Positions 62,842-64,000 of a DNA stretch of 64,000 nucleotides are shown here, piece by piece (the first letter of the stretch is position 1; every line of letters begins with the position of its first letter). Under the pieces are notes generated by a model. It had not been told where the DNA came from, made no database searches, and was given only the letters and a program-made list of their open reading frames with translations. The stretch lies in the NCBI RefSeq assembly GCF_000189635.1, contig NW_002476188.1:682001-746000 (forward strand), written 5' to 3'. Origin of the DNA: Tetrahymena thermophila SB210. Lineage: Eukaryota; Ciliophora; Oligohymenophorea; Hymenostomatida; Tetrahymenidae. A program made the position numbers and the translations under genes.

Positions 62842-64000
62842 TCAAAAATATTCAATCATCATTGGAAGAAATTAATTTTTAACATGTTCTCTTTAATTGT
62901 ATATGTATAGAAGCATTGTTTGCTCTTCTTTAAAAAACAAAATAATTTATTTTTCTTTTATAAAAATATCTTAAAGATCAGAAAATTCTTCTAAAGATTA
63001 AGAATGATTCTTAGTAAGAACTAGAAGTTAGATATCCAAATTGTTTAATAATAAACATAATTCCTTCAATATATTTTTATTTTTAAATTGTAACTCATTA
63101 TCAGTTGCATAGATGATAAATTTTTGTATGGTCTTTGGTAATTTGAACTATTTTGTTTTTATTTAACTTTTAAATGCATTCAACTCAAGATAATAATTCA
63201 TTTTGTTGTCTGTGTTTAAAATAAATTACTTCAAAGCCGCTTGTATACCCTAATGAAATATAAATTCAGCGACATATTTATCAATTTTATTATTTTAACA
63301 TTACATTCTTTGTTATTTTTCATTTATATTATTGTTAAATTAATCATTCTAATAATCTTAAAAATCAGATATCTAATTAATTTTATTTTTTTATATCTAT
63401 AACTGTTGTTCAGATTCGTTATCATATTTGATAAGCTCAATATTAATTTTAGATTTATTATATTTGTTAAAATTAAACTTATTTTTCAACTACTTTGTAC
63501 AATAATTCATGTTAATTTATTCTAAACTCTGCATATCATCTGAAAAATGGCTATTTAATAGATTAGTATGTGATTTTATATTTTAGCTTTAAAAACCAAA
63601 ATATTAATTTGGAAATTTCTATTTACTTTTAGTATCACAAAAATGATTATTATTCTCTAGAATTTTTGAGTTTTCATATAAATTCAATTGTTTCATAGAG
63701 GTCTTTAGATTATCTAGAGTATATTATTGTGACTCAAAATTAGAATTTTCAATTGTATTATCTTATCTATTATCAAATAAGCTTTGGTTCTATTAATTTG
63801 TGTTTATTTTTTGCTACTTTACTTAAAATTATTCATATTTTTAATTCATCTAAAACATATTATCTTAAGTAAATGGTATATTTTTATTTGCTTATGATGA
63901 GGAATATTAAATTGAGTTTTTTTATGTTTAATTTGTTTGCTTGTAAAGCTATTCAAACATTTTATCTACTAGCTAAACATTAGATTGAAGAGTTTTTAAT
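62842..64000 (-). CDS. dCache-TPR-VWA receptor paralogue 10 (C-terminal part only)
   Basis: TGA lies at 62842-62844 and the frame runs off the window end, so only about 386 codons are visible. They cover the VWA-like back half (NREH, MMIEYF ending; TD-containing strand near 63110) and most of the Q/N/S-rich linker. The sequence follows paralogue 8 closely. It lacks roughly 100 bp of linker present at about 50040-50155, the gap falling near 63412-63432. The window stops just short of the VWA front half. Architecture upstream is inferred from paralogue 8. Confidence 0.8.

Larger units (their letters stand above)
56343..64000. repeat. segmental duplication B, copy 2 (runs off window)
   Basis: This is collinear with 42645-50731. 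It starts about 45 bp downstream of the paralogue 9 stop codon, right after the TPR remnant. Stop codons are offset by 13705 bp (paralogue 9 against 7) and 13374 bp (paralogue 10 against 8), the difference reflecting indels. The copy continues beyond the window, so the next genes upstream probably belong to the same family. Confidence 0.8.

Noticed and set aside
1-64000. Gene-poor or fully pseudogenised region
   Set aside because: The many apparent stops vanish under the ciliate code, and exon lengths agree exactly with open frames in eight genes.

Overview
The window reads as ciliate nuclear DNA using the UAA/UAG = Gln code with UGA as the only stop, most likely from a Tetrahymena-like oligohymenophorean. 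The DNA is extremely A+T-rich. No long ORF exists under the standard code, but reading TAA and TAG as Gln opens very long minus-strand frames that end at TGA, agree between paralogues, and contain recognisable domains. Introns of 114 to 575 bp with GT..AG ends and loose intergenic spacing fit Tetrahymena better than Paramecium, whose introns are only about 20-30 nt.

Most of the window is a head-to-tail array of one gene family, all on the minus strand. There are eight complete genes (7533-13309, 14744-19861, 20821-25966, 28986-34105, 34969-41144, 42684-48427, 49468-54447, 56389-61797), one cut by each window edge (1-4558 and 62842-64000), and one chimeric pseudogene (27252-28440). Each intact gene has a short exon 1 (about 145-155 codons), one phase-2 intron at the same Trp codon, and one very long exon 2. 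The predicted proteins are 1585 to 2001 residues. Each has a cytosolic tail, a first membrane helix, a cysteine-rich extracellular double-Cache-like domain, a second membrane helix with a short HAMP-like stretch, a TPR-type helical region, and a degenerate von Willebrand A-like domain split by a long variable linker. The layout suggests surface receptors that bind a small ligand outside and recruit partners inside; the ligand is unknown.

The array has grown by segmental duplication. About 19.5-27.9 kb is repeated at 28.2-35.6 kb, giving the near-twin genes at 20821 and 28986. The junction holds a chimera of two different paralogues, as expected from unequal crossing-over inside genes. A second, older duplication repeats 42.6 kb onward at 56.3 kb onward. 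Its two copies are separated by a plus-strand TPR gene remnant (55031-56215), the only plus-strand gene seen.

One unrelated intact gene lies in the array: a compact minus-strand gene (5985-6665) encoding a C3HC4 RING finger fused to a YEATS acyl-lysine reader domain. Intergenic DNA is 75-85 percent A+T by eye and contains a tandem repeat pair (5534-5912), clustered direct repeats (14433-14710), a foldback element in two copies (20533-20669, 28711-28848) and small hairpins. No tRNA, rRNA, CRISPR array or intact transposon was recognised.
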